From: a virus
Strand: one strand, 5' to 3'
IMG/VR virus record: IMGVR_UViG_3300028027_000073
Span: 1-52,362 of that record
Length of the DNA stretch: 52,362 nt
The translations under genes and the position numbers were made by a program. Positions 39,812-47,036 of this stretch are shown piece by piece. The notes beneath the pieces are model-generated. The model saw only the letters and a list, made by a program, of their open reading frames with translations. It was not told where the DNA came from and made no database searches. Each line of letters begins with the position of its first letter. Within the stretch, counting starts at the first letter, position 1.

Positions 39812-40410
39812 GTCATTTAACCGACAATAGACGTCATAATATTATTACAGCTAGCAATGCTTGGTCTGCTGTGTATGAGAGACAAAAATTATGGCGTCAA
39901 ATGACTTTAAGAGAAGCTCCATTTGAAGGCAATGAAATGACTGAATGGGGTAATCTTAACGAACATCTTGCTATTTGTGAGTTTGAAAAAGCTATGGGAG
40001 AGATTACTGAAACTGGTAATAAGTTAATTGTTCATCCTGATTTACCATTAGGTGCAAGTCCAGATGGATTCTTAAATAGGCTGCCAATAGAAGCAAAGTG
40101 TCCTTATAGCCAAGAGTTTTATGGTATGATTCCAGACCGTTATTATTTCCAAACACAGTTACAAATGGAAGTATGTGGTGCTCCAAGATGTTATTTTGTA
40201 GTGTGGACACCAAAAGGAATTACTATACAAATTATTGAAAGAAGTAAAGAATGGTTTGACTGGTATAAACCTTTAGCGTTAGAATTTATGAAGTTTGTAG
40301 AAGATGATGTAGAGCCTACTCGTTGGAAACGCAAACCCATATTTGATATAGATTTGAAAGAAGATAAATTATTATTTCCAAAGGAGCAACAAGATGGCAT
40401 CAGTAAATAA
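39808..40410 (+). CDS. YqaJ-type exonuclease, distinct from that of unit A
   Basis: A 200-aa protein with [20 protein letters not shown] at the N-terminus, [13 protein letters not shown], then the catalytic [18 protein letters not shown] and [15 protein letters not shown]. Family and length equal the unit A enzyme but the sequence outside the active-site region is unrelated. It processes ends for ERF. It overlaps the SSB start by 17 bases. Confidence 0.85.
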   Translation: MSHLTDNRRHNIITASNAWSAVYERQKLWRQMTLREAPFEGNEMTEWGNLNEHLAICEFEKAMGEITETGNKLIVHPDLPLGASPDGFLNRLPIEAKCPYSQEFYGMIPDRYYFQTQLQMEVCGAPRCYFVVWTPKGITIQIIERSKEWFDWYKPLALEFMKFVEDDVEPTRWKRKPIFDIDLKEDKLLFPKEQQDGISK

Positions 40411-40798
40411 AGCAATTATCGTAGGTAATTTAGGGAAAGACCCAGAGGTTAAATTTTTAACTAATGGTGACGCTGTGTGTAGTTTTAGTATTGCTACTAC
40501 TGACAGTTGGAAAGATAAAGCAGGTCAAAAGCAAGAAAAAACAGAATGGCATAACATTGTTATGTATAGAAAGTTAGCTGAAATTGCTGGTGAGTATCTT
40601 AAAAAAGGCAGTCCAGTATACGTTGAAGGTGCTTTACAAACTCGTAAATGGACTAATAAAGAAGGTCAAGATAAATATACAACTGAAATTGTAGCAAACA
40701 GTATGCAAATGTTAGGCGGTAAAACTTTACAACAAGAACAAAATAATACTAGAAGTGGTCCTGCTATTGAAGGGGCAGATGAGGACGTGCCATTTTAA
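40394..40798 (+). CDS. ssb: single-stranded DNA-binding protein
   Basis: The 134-aa product is a classical [55 protein letters not shown] and [16 protein letters not shown] form the OB-fold, followed by a short linker and the acidic DEDVPF tip. An AAGGAGCAAC site precedes ATG 40394. It protects single strands and recruits partners. Unit A has only a 76-aa substitute. Confidence 0.92.
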   Translation: MASVNKAIIVGNLGKDPEVKFLTNGDAVCSFSIATTDSWKDKAGQKQEKTEWHNIVMYRKLAEIAGEYLKKGSPVYVEGALQTRKWTNKEGQDKYTTEIVANSMQMLGGKTLQQEQNNTRSGPAIEGADEDVPF

Positions 40799-40807
40799 AG
40801 CACATCC
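40783..40807. terminator. stem-loop between ssb and pqqA
   Basis: Arms 40783-40790 and 40800-40807 pair at seven of eight positions with one C-A mismatch, spanning the ssb stop. Position and mismatch place agree with the stem at 1894-1921 though the arm sequences differ. No strong U tract. It lies between convergent ssb and pqqA. Confidence 0.35.
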
Positions 40808-40822
40808 CCATTAGCATGATAA

Positions 40823-40894
40823 CTATTTGTTCATTACGTACATAGTTACTTCAAAGCCAAAACGCATTTCTGTAGCTGCTGGAGTTGTCCACAT
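40823..40894 (-). CDS. pqqA: PqqA, peptide precursor of pyrroloquinoline quinone
   Basis: A 23-codon gene with an AAGGAT site before ATG 40894. It has the same RFGFEVTMY core with Glu15 and Tyr19 as the copy at 1933-2004, differing only at residues 4 and 6 (Thr for Ser, Ala for Ser). Of the eight base differences, five are silent or in the stop codon. It lies in the same slot and orientation as in unit A, after ssb and before the hydrolase. A TATAAT lies upstream on the minus strand (about 40951-40946) but without a good -35. Confidence 0.9.
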   Translation of the reverse strand: MWTTPAATEMRFGFEVTMYVMNK

Positions 40895-40997
40895 GGTATT
40901 TATCCTTAAGTAATATATTATGCTTAATTGCACAATATAATGGAATTATACGCTTATGTGGGTTTGCTAGACACCAGATAATCATTAAAGGTAGATA

Positions 40998-41387
40998 ATG
41001 GATATACATATTTCAGAACATGATGTACATTGTATAGCGACTGCTGTTTATACAGAAGTCAACATGCAATCACTAGAAGAAAAACTAGGGGTTATTAATG
41101 TCATTATGAACAGAGTTAGGTCTAAACGATTTGGTCGTGATGTTTGTGAGGTAGTTTATGCTAGGGGACAGTTCATTGGTATAGAAAACATGATGAAAGC
41201 TAAAGAAAAGAACATAGACCAAGAAACACTATTAAAGACTAAGTTACTTGTAATAGATACATTATTCTTTAAAAAGCATGCAAATCCTGTAGGGAATAGT
41301 CTATACTTTCATGACGATAGCGTAGATATGAAATATATCTGGGACAAGAAACCAAACAAAAAAATTGGAAGGATGGTGTTTTACTAA
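40998..41387 (+). CDS. SleB/CwlJ-like cell wall hydrolase
   Basis: The 129-aa orthologue of 2450-2839, with HCIATAVYTEVNMQSLEEKL, then GVINVIMNRVRSKRF, CEVVYARGQF and LYFHDDSVDM. An AAAGGTAG site precedes the ATG. The conserved acidic residue in AVYTEVN is kept. In unit B it directly follows the pqqA region because the 109-aa gene of unit A is missing. Confidence 0.8.
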   Translation: MDIHISEHDVHCIATAVYTEVNMQSLEEKLGVINVIMNRVRSKRFGRDVCEVVYARGQFIGIENMMKAKEKNIDQETLLKTKLLVIDTLFFKKHANPVGNSLYFHDDSVDMKYIWDKKPNKKIGRMVFY

Positions 41388-41632
41388 TGGCTAAAAAAGA
41401 ACCTGTAGCATGGCTTTATGAAGAGTTTGATATTAGGTCAGGTGACCTTAAAGCATCTTATTTGTGGTCGTTTCATCCTAAAGAATTGTCATATTTGAAT
41501 GATTTAAAAGGTTCAACACATCATATAAAAATAACACCATTATTCAGAGGCGAAAAAATAGAAGAATACAAGTCAATGAATAAGTACTCAGAAGAAACAC
41601 AAAGATTAATTGAAAGCAATAATGGACTCTAA
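41387..41632 (+). CDS. hypothetical protein, 81 aa
   Basis: Starts by TAATG overlap with the hydrolase. VAWLYEEFDIRSGDLKASYL followed by ELSYLNDLKGSTHHIKITPL parallels the 76-aa protein at 2839-3069. A conserved small partner of the hydrolase gene; function unknown. Confidence 0.65.
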   Translation: MAKKEPVAWLYEEFDIRSGDLKASYLWSFHPKELSYLNDLKGSTHHIKITPLFRGEKIEEYKSMNKYSEETQRLIESNNGL

Positions 41633-41768
41633 ACCACTTACCCAAGAAGAAATTATAAAGGTATATAAAGAAGCATTTGGATACGGTAGTCAAGTAATAA
41701 CGATTGACAAGATATTTAAGTTTGCTAGACTTATAGAACAATTGCATGGAGTAAAAGATGTACACTAA
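41622..41768 (+). CDS. hypothetical protein, 48 aa
   Basis: ATG 41622 overlaps the previous stop. The peptide contains EEIIKVYKEAFGYGSQVITI and FKFARLIEQLHGV, a form seen in small phage proteins of unknown role. Overlaps the next gene. Unit-B specific. Confidence 0.6.
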   Translation: MDSKPLTQEEIIKVYKEAFGYGSQVITIDKIFKFARLIEQLHGVKDVH

Positions 41769-42021
41769 ACTAGACGACCAAAGACAAGCAAAGTTTGTTA
41801 TAAACTATATTACTGCACATCCTGGTTGCAGCATTAAACAAATTGTGCAAGAATGTGTCATTTCAAGGTCAAGGTTAAAATACCTAGAAAGTCAAGAATA
41901 TTTGATTTTGCCTAAATGGACTTATAGCAATGAACTAGATAAACGATTTAAGAATAGAAAATACGTATCTGTAACTGTAGGTAGGGAGTATGGAAAATGG
42001 GACGAGCAGAAAAGGTATTAG
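41758..42021 (+). CDS. possible helix-turn-helix protein, 87 aa
   Basis: FVINYITAHPGCSIKQIVQE followed by RSRLKYLESQEYLILP resembles a winged-helix DNA-binding domain with a recognition helix. The C-terminus is basic. It lies where unit A has the glycosyltransferase and FkbM genes. It may regulate early genes; this is inference. Confidence 0.5.
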   Translation: MYTKLDDQRQAKFVINYITAHPGCSIKQIVQECVISRSRLKYLESQEYLILPKWTYSNELDKRFKNRKYVSVTVGREYGKWDEQKRY

Positions 42022-42113
42022 ATGTAGTAGTATGGTTGTTGATTGTTGGTGGTATGGGTTGGTTTGCTTATGGTTGTTATGAACTTATTGATTTATTTTT
42101 TCTAAGGGGATAG
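41997..42113 (+). CDS. membrane peptide, 38 aa
   Basis: ATG 41997 lies in the end of the previous gene. A central hydrophobic segment (VVVWLLIVGGMGWFAYGCY) is flanked by charged ends. A GGGAGTATGG stretch may serve as ribosome-binding site. No family known. Confidence 0.55.
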   Translation: MGRAEKVLDVVVWLLIVGGMGWFAYGCYELIDLFFLRG

Positions 42114-42115
42114 AT

Positions 42116-42391
42116 ATGGTAGATATGGTAAATAGACCTCCACATTATTTAGTGGGCGGAATTGAAGCAATAGATGTAATTAAGAGTCGTTTAACTAAAG
42201 AAGAATACATTGGGTATCTTAAAGGCTGTAAGCTCAAGTATGACTTACGCTATCCGTTTAAAGATAATCCACAACAAGATTTAGACAAGTCTGATTGGTA
42301 TAAAAATAAGCTATTAGAAGTTACTAAAGACGAAGATGCTGTAAACCCACCTGAAGTAGAAGCTATCTTAGAAAGATTTGATGATGAATAA
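42116..42391 (+). CDS. DUF3310 protein (T7 gp1.7-like)
   Basis: The 91-aa orthologue of 4390-4668, with RPPHYLVGGIEAIDVIKSRL, YIGYLKGCKLKYDLRYPF and SDWYKNKLLEVTKDEDAV. An AAGGGGA site lies before ATG 42116; ATG 42125 is possible. Probable role in nucleotide metabolism by analogy with T7 gp1.7. Confidence 0.85.
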   Translation: MVDMVNRPPHYLVGGIEAIDVIKSRLTKEEYIGYLKGCKLKYDLRYPFKDNPQQDLDKSDWYKNKLLEVTKDEDAVNPPEVEAILERFDDE

Positions 42392-42539
42392 AACCTATTG
42401 GGTATTTATTGTGGTATTAGCTGCATTAGCTATTTGGGGAACAGAAAGAGCTATGGCTCAAACTACGACTATACTAGCACCAGATGGTTCTGTAACTGTC
42501 TGTCAGGTTGGTAGTAATGGTGTGATTATTTGTGTCTAA
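42384..42539 (+). CDS. secreted peptide, 51 aa
   Basis: A signal peptide (WVFIVVLAALAIWG...AMA) is followed by a short mature part QTTTILAPDGSVTVCQVGS and NGVIICV, with two cysteines that may form a disulfide. ATG overlaps the DUF3310 stop; its own stop overlaps the next GTG. No counterpart in unit A. It would be exported early in infection. Confidence 0.6.
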   Translation: MNKTYWVFIVVLAALAIWGTERAMAQTTTILAPDGSVTVCQVGSNGVIICV

Positions 42540-42888
42540 TGGTATGCGTAATAGTCAAGCTACTCATGTAGATTTTGGCTTTTTGCGTGGAGCAATAAAA
42601 AGTAATCCTAAAGTAATACCTGTAAATTTAGACATGGTATATGAACATAAGGGTCATTTTTTATTTGCAGAATGGAAACGTGAAAACGAACAAATTAGTG
42701 AAGGGCAAAAGATACTATTAAGAAACCTAGCAAAACTACATACAGTATTGCTAATTATTGGACATAGTGATGAAACATCAACCGAAGTAAAAGATTTTTA
42801 TTGGGTTCGTGGGCTATATATGACTCATGTTGGAAAGGGTATAGACTCATTAAAAGATTATATAGATGATTGGTGGAACGAATATTAA
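42532..42888 (+). CDS. putative PD-(D/E)XK-type nuclease, 118 aa
   Basis: GTG 42532 overlaps the previous stop (GTGTCTAA). VNLDMVYEHKGHFLFAEWKR supplies an Asp...Glu-x-Lys arrangement typical of small PD-(D/E)XK proteins, followed by a helix (EGQKILLRNLAKLHTVLLII). It is the last rightward gene, converging with the gene ending at 42885. Unit A has an unrelated nuclease-like gene there. Confidence 0.55.
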   Translation: MSNGMRNSQATHVDFGFLRGAIKSNPKVIPVNLDMVYEHKGHFLFAEWKRENEQISEGQKILLRNLAKLHTVLLIIGHSDETSTEVKDFYWVRGLYMTHVGKGIDSLKDYIDDWWNEY

Positions 42889-43061
42889 TCATCCATAGGT
42901 GTTAATTCACCATAGATAGCTAGTTCTTCACCACTTATTTCTATCATGCTATCGTCATCTAATGTGATAACTATAGTGCTATCGCCATGTAATGCTTCAC
43001 AAGATACAATCACTCTTCCTAACATGTGATTACAGATAATTTCTACTTCTGACCGTTGCAT
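42885..43061 (-). CDS. hypothetical acidic protein, 58 aa
   Basis: Orthologue of 5159-5326. ATG 43061 is preferred. It ends with LDDDSMIEISGEELAIYGEL and is conserved despite exchange of the gene just upstream. Function unknown. Confidence 0.7.
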   Translation of the reverse strand: MQRSEVEIICNHMLGRVIVSCEALHGDSTIVITLDDDSMIEISGEELAIYGELTPMDD

Positions 43062-43068
43062 AATTGTC

Positions 43069-43773
43069 CTAAGAAACATGACCATTCCAACGCCCATTTT
43101 CTTTTAATACCATAGGCATTAGCTTTGGTTGACCGTTAATAATAACTCCACAACCTACAATGAAACGACTCTTAAAGTTTTTAGCATAGTCAAATGCCAT
43201 AGACTTTTGATGTATTAAACATCCTACTTGCATACCCCAAATAAGAGCATCTGGGTTACTGTAATAACCAATACTGAATTTAGTATGATAGTGACCCTGC
43301 ACCGTATTCATTCCATACTGCTGGGCTACCTTTAAAACGTCAGCAGATAAACCATGAGTAAAGAAACATCTAGAGTTATCACTTAAGGTTATGGTGTGGT
43401 CATCTACCCATTCCCAGCCTTTGCCAACGCCTAAGAACTCATTGTAATGCTTTAGATATGCTTTAGGCATACCATACTTTAATGCTCTACGATAAACTAA
43501 AGAGCTATGGTTAGAATGAACTAAAACCATCTTAGGGAATATCTTTTCTAGTTCTTTGACATGCTTCTTAGACTCTTCTAATTCATGTCCAGCAGAGTAT
43601 AAGTCTGGGTTATGTTCGTGCATAGAGATAGCGTGTTGGTCTAGCTCATCACCTATGTTGACTATATGGTCAAACTTGTATTTAGTCTTTAATGCTTTGA
43701 GAAACGCAAATGCGTCAGGATGATGATATGGAATATGTAGGTCAGATATGACTAGAACTGATTTATATTTCAA
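43069..43773 (-). CDS. calcineurin-like metallophosphoesterase
   Basis: The 234-aa product shows the metal-binding motif series: VISDLHIPYHH (Asp11, His13), IVNIGDELDQH, a modified GNH motif VLVHSNHSS, FFTHGLS and VQGHYHTKFS. Such enzymes hydrolyse phosphodiesters, often nucleic acids or nucleotides. It takes the slot held in unit A by the DnaQ-like exonuclease, between the endolysin and the small acidic protein. Confidence 0.88.
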   Translation of the reverse strand: MKYKSVLVISDLHIPYHHPDAFAFLKALKTKYKFDHIVNIGDELDQHAISMHEHNPDLYSAGHELEESKKHVKELEKIFPKMVLVHSNHSSLVYRRALKYGMPKAYLKHYNEFLGVGKGWEWVDDHTITLSDNSRCFFTHGLSADVLKVAQQYGMNTVQGHYHTKFSIGYYSNPDALIWGMQVGCLIHQKSMAFDYAKNFKSRFIVGCGVIINGQPKLMPMVLKENGRWNGHVS

Positions 43774-43801
43774 ACTACTCTCCTAGGGTTAAGATGCTTT
43801 A

Positions 43802-44326
43802 TTATAACCCTAAAAACAATTTGCGTTCATCTAATCTTCTGTTTTGTAAACCTTTTAATATCTTACCACCAGCTTTACAATATTTAACTAACGACTCCAT
43901 AGCCGCTTCTTTATCGCCACGTAACAACGCTTGACGGATGGTTGAACGCTGAAAGCATCCAAGACCCAGATTAAAGCAAAAGCTGACAAGAGCGTCAAAC
44001 TCATGTTGTCGTAAAGGCACGTTAGGTAACATCTTATGTACTCCCAACTCAAAACGGTTGAGGTCTCGTTTAAGAATTGCATCTATTTCCTCGTTAGTAA
44101 ATGTTTTGTTCCATTCAGGCGGTAATGTTTTGCCATCACCAATCAAATGACCAATTCCTACTGTCCACAGTTTTGCGGGACACTGGTATGGTTTGTTTCT
44201 AACACCTTCGTGATGACGTAGTAACTTGATAAGTTTATCAGATACTTTCACGTTTCTTTTCCCATGTACGAGAGCCGAAATAGAAACCAATAATAGATGC
44301 AGTAATAGCCATTTCATCTGAACCAA
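43802..44326 (-). CDS. GH24 endolysin
   Basis: A 174-aa protein nearly the same as that at 6100-6624, with the active site HHEG, QCPA and WTVGIGH in the same spacing. The N-terminal hydrophobic export segment differs (WLLLHLLLVSISALVHG), so this end has diverged while the catalytic core is identical over 207 bp. ATG 44317 is an alternative start. Overlaps the holin gene by 89 bases. Confidence 0.92.
   Translation of the reverse strand: MVQMKWLLLHLLLVSISALVHGKRNVKVSDKLIKLLRHHEGVRNKPYQCPAKLWTVGIGHLIGDGKTLPPEWNKTFTNEEIDAILKRDLNRFELGVHKMLPNVPLRQHEFDALVSFCFNLGLGCFQRSTIRQALLRGDKEAAMESLVKYCKAGGKILKGLQNRRLDERKLFLGL
43925..44131. repeat. 207-bp block identical to 6223-6429
   Basis: Second copy of the exact repeat in the endolysin gene. 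The first difference on each side is one base outside the block. It lies 37,702 bases from the first copy. Confidence 0.85.
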
Positions 44327-44735
44327 ATACTGCCTCTGAAGCTGTTACAAAATCTACACCTGTCCACATAGCCCAACCTAATGAGATAAGATTAATAAGC
44401 ACTAACTCACCTACAAAGATAAATGCTACTACAGGTCTAACCATAGCGTTCCAGTTTTTAACTGTAGAACTTGCATTTTCTACTAACTTCTTATCATGGT
44501 CGTATAATGCTTCACGTTCTTGTGCGTATGTTTGCACTTCTATTTGGTCTAGCTTAATAGCTTCTATTTTTTCTTGTGATATAAAACCTGCTTTAGCTAA
44601 TTCTAATTCACGTTCTGTTTGTAGTTTAGCCATTTCTCTTTCATGCTTTTGGTCACCCTTTTGCTGAAAGAAACCTAAAATACTAGGTAAACCTGAGGTA
44701 GCAAAACCTAATATGCCTGATAAAATACTTAACAT
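44238..44735 (-). CDS. holin, three-transmembrane type
   Basis: A 165-aa orthologue of 6536-7033 with the same hydrophobic N-terminus, charged helix and two C-terminal membrane segments; only about ten residues differ. Same overlap with the endolysin. Expected to permeabilise the inner membrane. Confidence 0.8.
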   Translation of the reverse strand: MLSILSGILGFATSGLPSILGFFQQKGDQKHEREMAKLQTERELELAKAGFISQEKIEAIKLDQIEVQTYAQEREALYDHDKKLVENASSTVKNWNAMVRPVVAFIFVGELVLINLISLGWAMWTGVDFVTASEAVFGSDEMAITASIIGFYFGSRTWEKKRESI

Positions 44736-45095
44736 CTATAACTCCTTTGGGTCAAAGCCATACATTTTGGCTACACGTTTTTGTAATTTAAGAAACAAGC
44801 CTTTATGACTCGTGTACTGTTCTGTTTTTGGTGAAACTGTATATACACACATATGCAATATTTCATGACAGAGTGTAATTAACACAGGATATAAGTGAGA
44901 GTGTCTTGCAGTAGATATAGTAATGACATGTGGTTCACCTTGTTCTGGTGGTTGATATTCTCCACATATAGTATCGTCATGCAATACTATGAAGTCTACT
45001 TTAGATGCAGGTGGTAGTTTGTATTCATCAAATATAGGCATCTCTATAATTGCACTATAGAGGTTAGCTATGTTATTTTCTGTAATGAATGTCAT
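44736..45095 (-). CDS. HExxH zinc metallopeptidase-like protein
   Basis: A 119-aa orthologue of 7034-7393 with the same LCHEILHM zinc site. Differences cluster in one short loop (VLHDDTICGEY against VNDNAICGEY). Its start overlaps the upstream stop. Confidence 0.7.
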   Translation of the reverse strand: MTFITENNIANLYSAIIEMPIFDEYKLPPASKVDFIVLHDDTICGEYQPPEQGEPHVITISTARHSHLYPVLITLCHEILHMCVYTVSPKTEQYTSHKGLFLKLQKRVAKMYGFDPKEL

Positions 45096-45499
45096 TTTGA
45101 TAATGGGTTCATTGTGCTACGTTTAACAGTATTTAGTTTATCATCCATTGCATTTACGGTTGCTTCTAATTCTTTACGTAGTCCTGATACCATAGCAGAA
45201 GTCTCACGTGAGTTGGCAATAGCGTCTGAAGACTTTTCACTAGCTTTCATTATAGACTCTGATAGCTGATATTGTCTTTCATTAATAGCTTTAACTTGTA
45301 TCTCTAAACCATTTAACTTAGACTCTATAGGAGCTAAGTCTAAACTGTCAACAGCTTCAATTGCCGTAACCATCTTGTTGTAAAAAGTTATGCCTGCGTA
45401 TGCCGAGCCAGCCACTATTGGCAATGCTATTAAAATCAACTTCAGAAGTGCCGAGCTGGATAAGCTCAAGTTGAAGGTTTTGATTTTTTCCGAACTCAT
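45092..45499 (-). CDS. membrane-anchored coiled-coil protein
   Basis: A 135-aa protein differing by about one residue from that at 7390-7797, with one membrane segment and a coiled coil. The first 143 bases are dual coding with the Cys-rich protein gene, which may explain the low divergence. Confidence 0.7.
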   Translation of the reverse strand: MSSEKIKTFNLSLSSSALLKLILIALPIVAGSAYAGITFYNKMVTAIEAVDSLDLAPIESKLNGLEIQVKAINERQYQLSESIMKASEKSSDAIANSRETSAMVSGLRKELEATVNAMDDKLNTVKRSTMNPLSK

Positions 45500-46427
45500 T
45501 GTTTATCTCCGTATCAAATTTGAAAGCATCTGTTAATTCAATTTGCTGTATAATAGGTTTGTTAAGTATTTCTAGTGAAAGAACTATTCCAAAACCATGT
45601 ACAAGCTCCTTACCTTTTGGCACGTCAAGTTTAGGACTATCCTTGCTATCATTCTTTTGTTCAGCCTTTGGTGGGTCTTTTGGGCTGTCTTCTTTTGCTT
45701 TTGGCTCGCTTTTAGCTTCCTGTTTTGGCTGTTCAACCTTAATGGGAGGAGGGCTAGATAAAACAGGCTCACCAGGGCTATTTGTAGGTAGCCCAGCAGG
45801 AGGTGGTGGAGCTGCAACAGGTGGTGGGTTATTTACAGGGTTAAGGGGTGAGCTAGGGCTAACTGGAGAACTCACGTTGGTGACGTTTGTAGCACTCTTA
45901 ACACATGTATTATTTGTTTCTACCCATGCTCCCCATACATCATTACCATAAGGGTCAGGACAAGATGAATTTCTAGTTTCTGTAACTGAACCTACATAGT
46001 CTGCTTGACAGGCTAATTGTCTAGTTTCAGTACTTGCTTGACACGTTGGAGGGTCTTGCGTGCAATTGTTGCTAGTTTCTGTCCAAGGTGACCAAGAGTT
46101 TGAAGAACAACTATAAGTCCTGCTTTGATTAATAGCACCGCTATAATGAGGTAACGTACAAGCTGTGGTTTGATTTTCAACCAAAGGAGAACAAGTAGGT
46201 GCTTGATACGCACCGCAAATTGGGTCACTTGGGTTATAAGATACGCACCAATAGTCTTTAAGTGCAATTTGTGGGTCAATGCCATTACATACGAGAGAAT
46301 CTGGAAGCATATAGCCTTCAGGCGTTGGAGTATAGTTGCAATACCAAGCATAAGCATTATTTCCTTGTAGGGATAGAAGTAGTAATAGGCTCGTCAAGAA
46401 CAAGCGGTATCGTGTATGTATCGCCAT
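45357..46427 (-). CDS. secreted Cys-rich protein with proline-rich linker
   Basis: Orthologue of 7655-8728, starting at ATG 46427 with a signal peptide ending NAYA. The Trp/Cys modules (SWSPWTETSNNC, VWGAWVETNNTC) and C-terminal domain are conserved; the proline linker is different in sequence and length. This points to a flexible spacer between two functional ends. Confidence 0.75.
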   Translation of the reverse strand: MAIHTRYRLFLTSLLLLLSLQGNNAYAWYCNYTPTPEGYMLPDSLVCNGIDPQIALKDYWCVSYNPSDPICGAYQAPTCSPLVENQTTACTLPHYSGAINQSRTYSCSSNSWSPWTETSNNCTQDPPTCQASTETRQLACQADYVGSVTETRNSSCPDPYGNDVWGAWVETNNTCVKSATNVTNVSSPVSPSSPLNPVNNPPPVAAPPPPAGLPTNSPGEPVLSSPPPIKVEQPKQEAKSEPKAKEDSPKDPPKAEQKNDSKDSPKLDVPKGKELVHGFGIVLSLEILNKPIIQQIELTDAFKFDTEINNEFGKNQNLQLELIQLGTSEVDFNSIANSGWLGIRRHNFLQQDGYGN

Positions 46428-46869
46428 ATAGTTTCTTAAATATAGAAGGGTTACGTTCATACCAGCCACGTTTAGCAGCATCACCTATAGAACCGTTTAT
46501 AGGGCATGGTGAACCTGACTGTATCATGGCTTCAAATACTCTATCATCTTGACAAAGGATAGATACTGCTGCAACTTTAAGACCTAAGTCATTAAGAGTT
46601 TTAGCTAATTTAATACGTTCACAATTAACGTCTTTATAGCCAGAGCCACCACTTACGCCAAACAATGTACTAGATACAGAACCAGTAACAGGAACAATAC
46701 AAACGTCTTGGCTAAAAGCACTTATAGAAGGGCTAATGGCACTTGGTGGTGGTTGACCTTTGTAGTTGATAGTAGTTGTATCTGCTGCTCTAGCATCCAT
46801 AGATAATGCTAATAACATACCTATTGACATACCTACGAGTAATGCTATTAAGTTTCTTAATGCTTGCAT
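46357..46869 (-). CDS. secreted protein of unknown function, 170 aa
   Basis: The mature domain is almost identical to that at 8655-9161, but the signal region (LIALLVGMSIGMLLALS...ARAA) is unrelated to that of unit A. A replaced N-terminal export signal on an unchanged domain indicates recombination at the gene start. Function unknown. Confidence 0.75.
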   Translation of the reverse strand: MQALRNLIALLVGMSIGMLLALSMDARAADTTTINYKGQPPPSAISPSISAFSQDVCIVPVTGSVSSTLFGVSGGSGYKDVNCERIKLAKTLNDLGLKVAAVSILCQDDRVFEAMIQSGSPCPINGSIGDAAKRGWYERNPSIFKKLYGDTYTIPLVLDEPITTSIPTRK

Positions 46870-47027
46870 TATTTCATTCCATTGGTTAGTAGATAAACAA
46901 TAACGAAACCTGCTGTGCCTAATAAGATTTGTTCTAGGCGTTTAAGTCTTGCGTTTATTTGCTCATAACGTAACGCACATACTTCTTCATGCGTACTTAA
47001 ACGTGCTTCTACGTCTGTCTTGACCAT
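46869..47027 (-). CDS. coiled-coil tail-anchored membrane protein, 52 aa
   Basis: Orthologue of 9163-9321 with the identical core RYEQINARLKRLEQILLGTA and a membrane segment. Stop and next ATG share one base. Probably an accessory membrane protein of the lysis or virion region. Confidence 0.75.
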   Translation of the reverse strand: MVKTDVEARLSTHEEVCALRYEQINARLKRLEQILLGTAGFVIVYLLTNGMK

Positions 47028-47036
47028 TACTGTTCC

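Noticed and set aside
40963-40973. 11-base word TTTGCTAGACA shared with the minus strand at 2039-2049
   Set aside because: Near both pqqA genes but in opposite orientation and different distance; similar TTGCTAGA words occur elsewhere in the window, so chance is likely.
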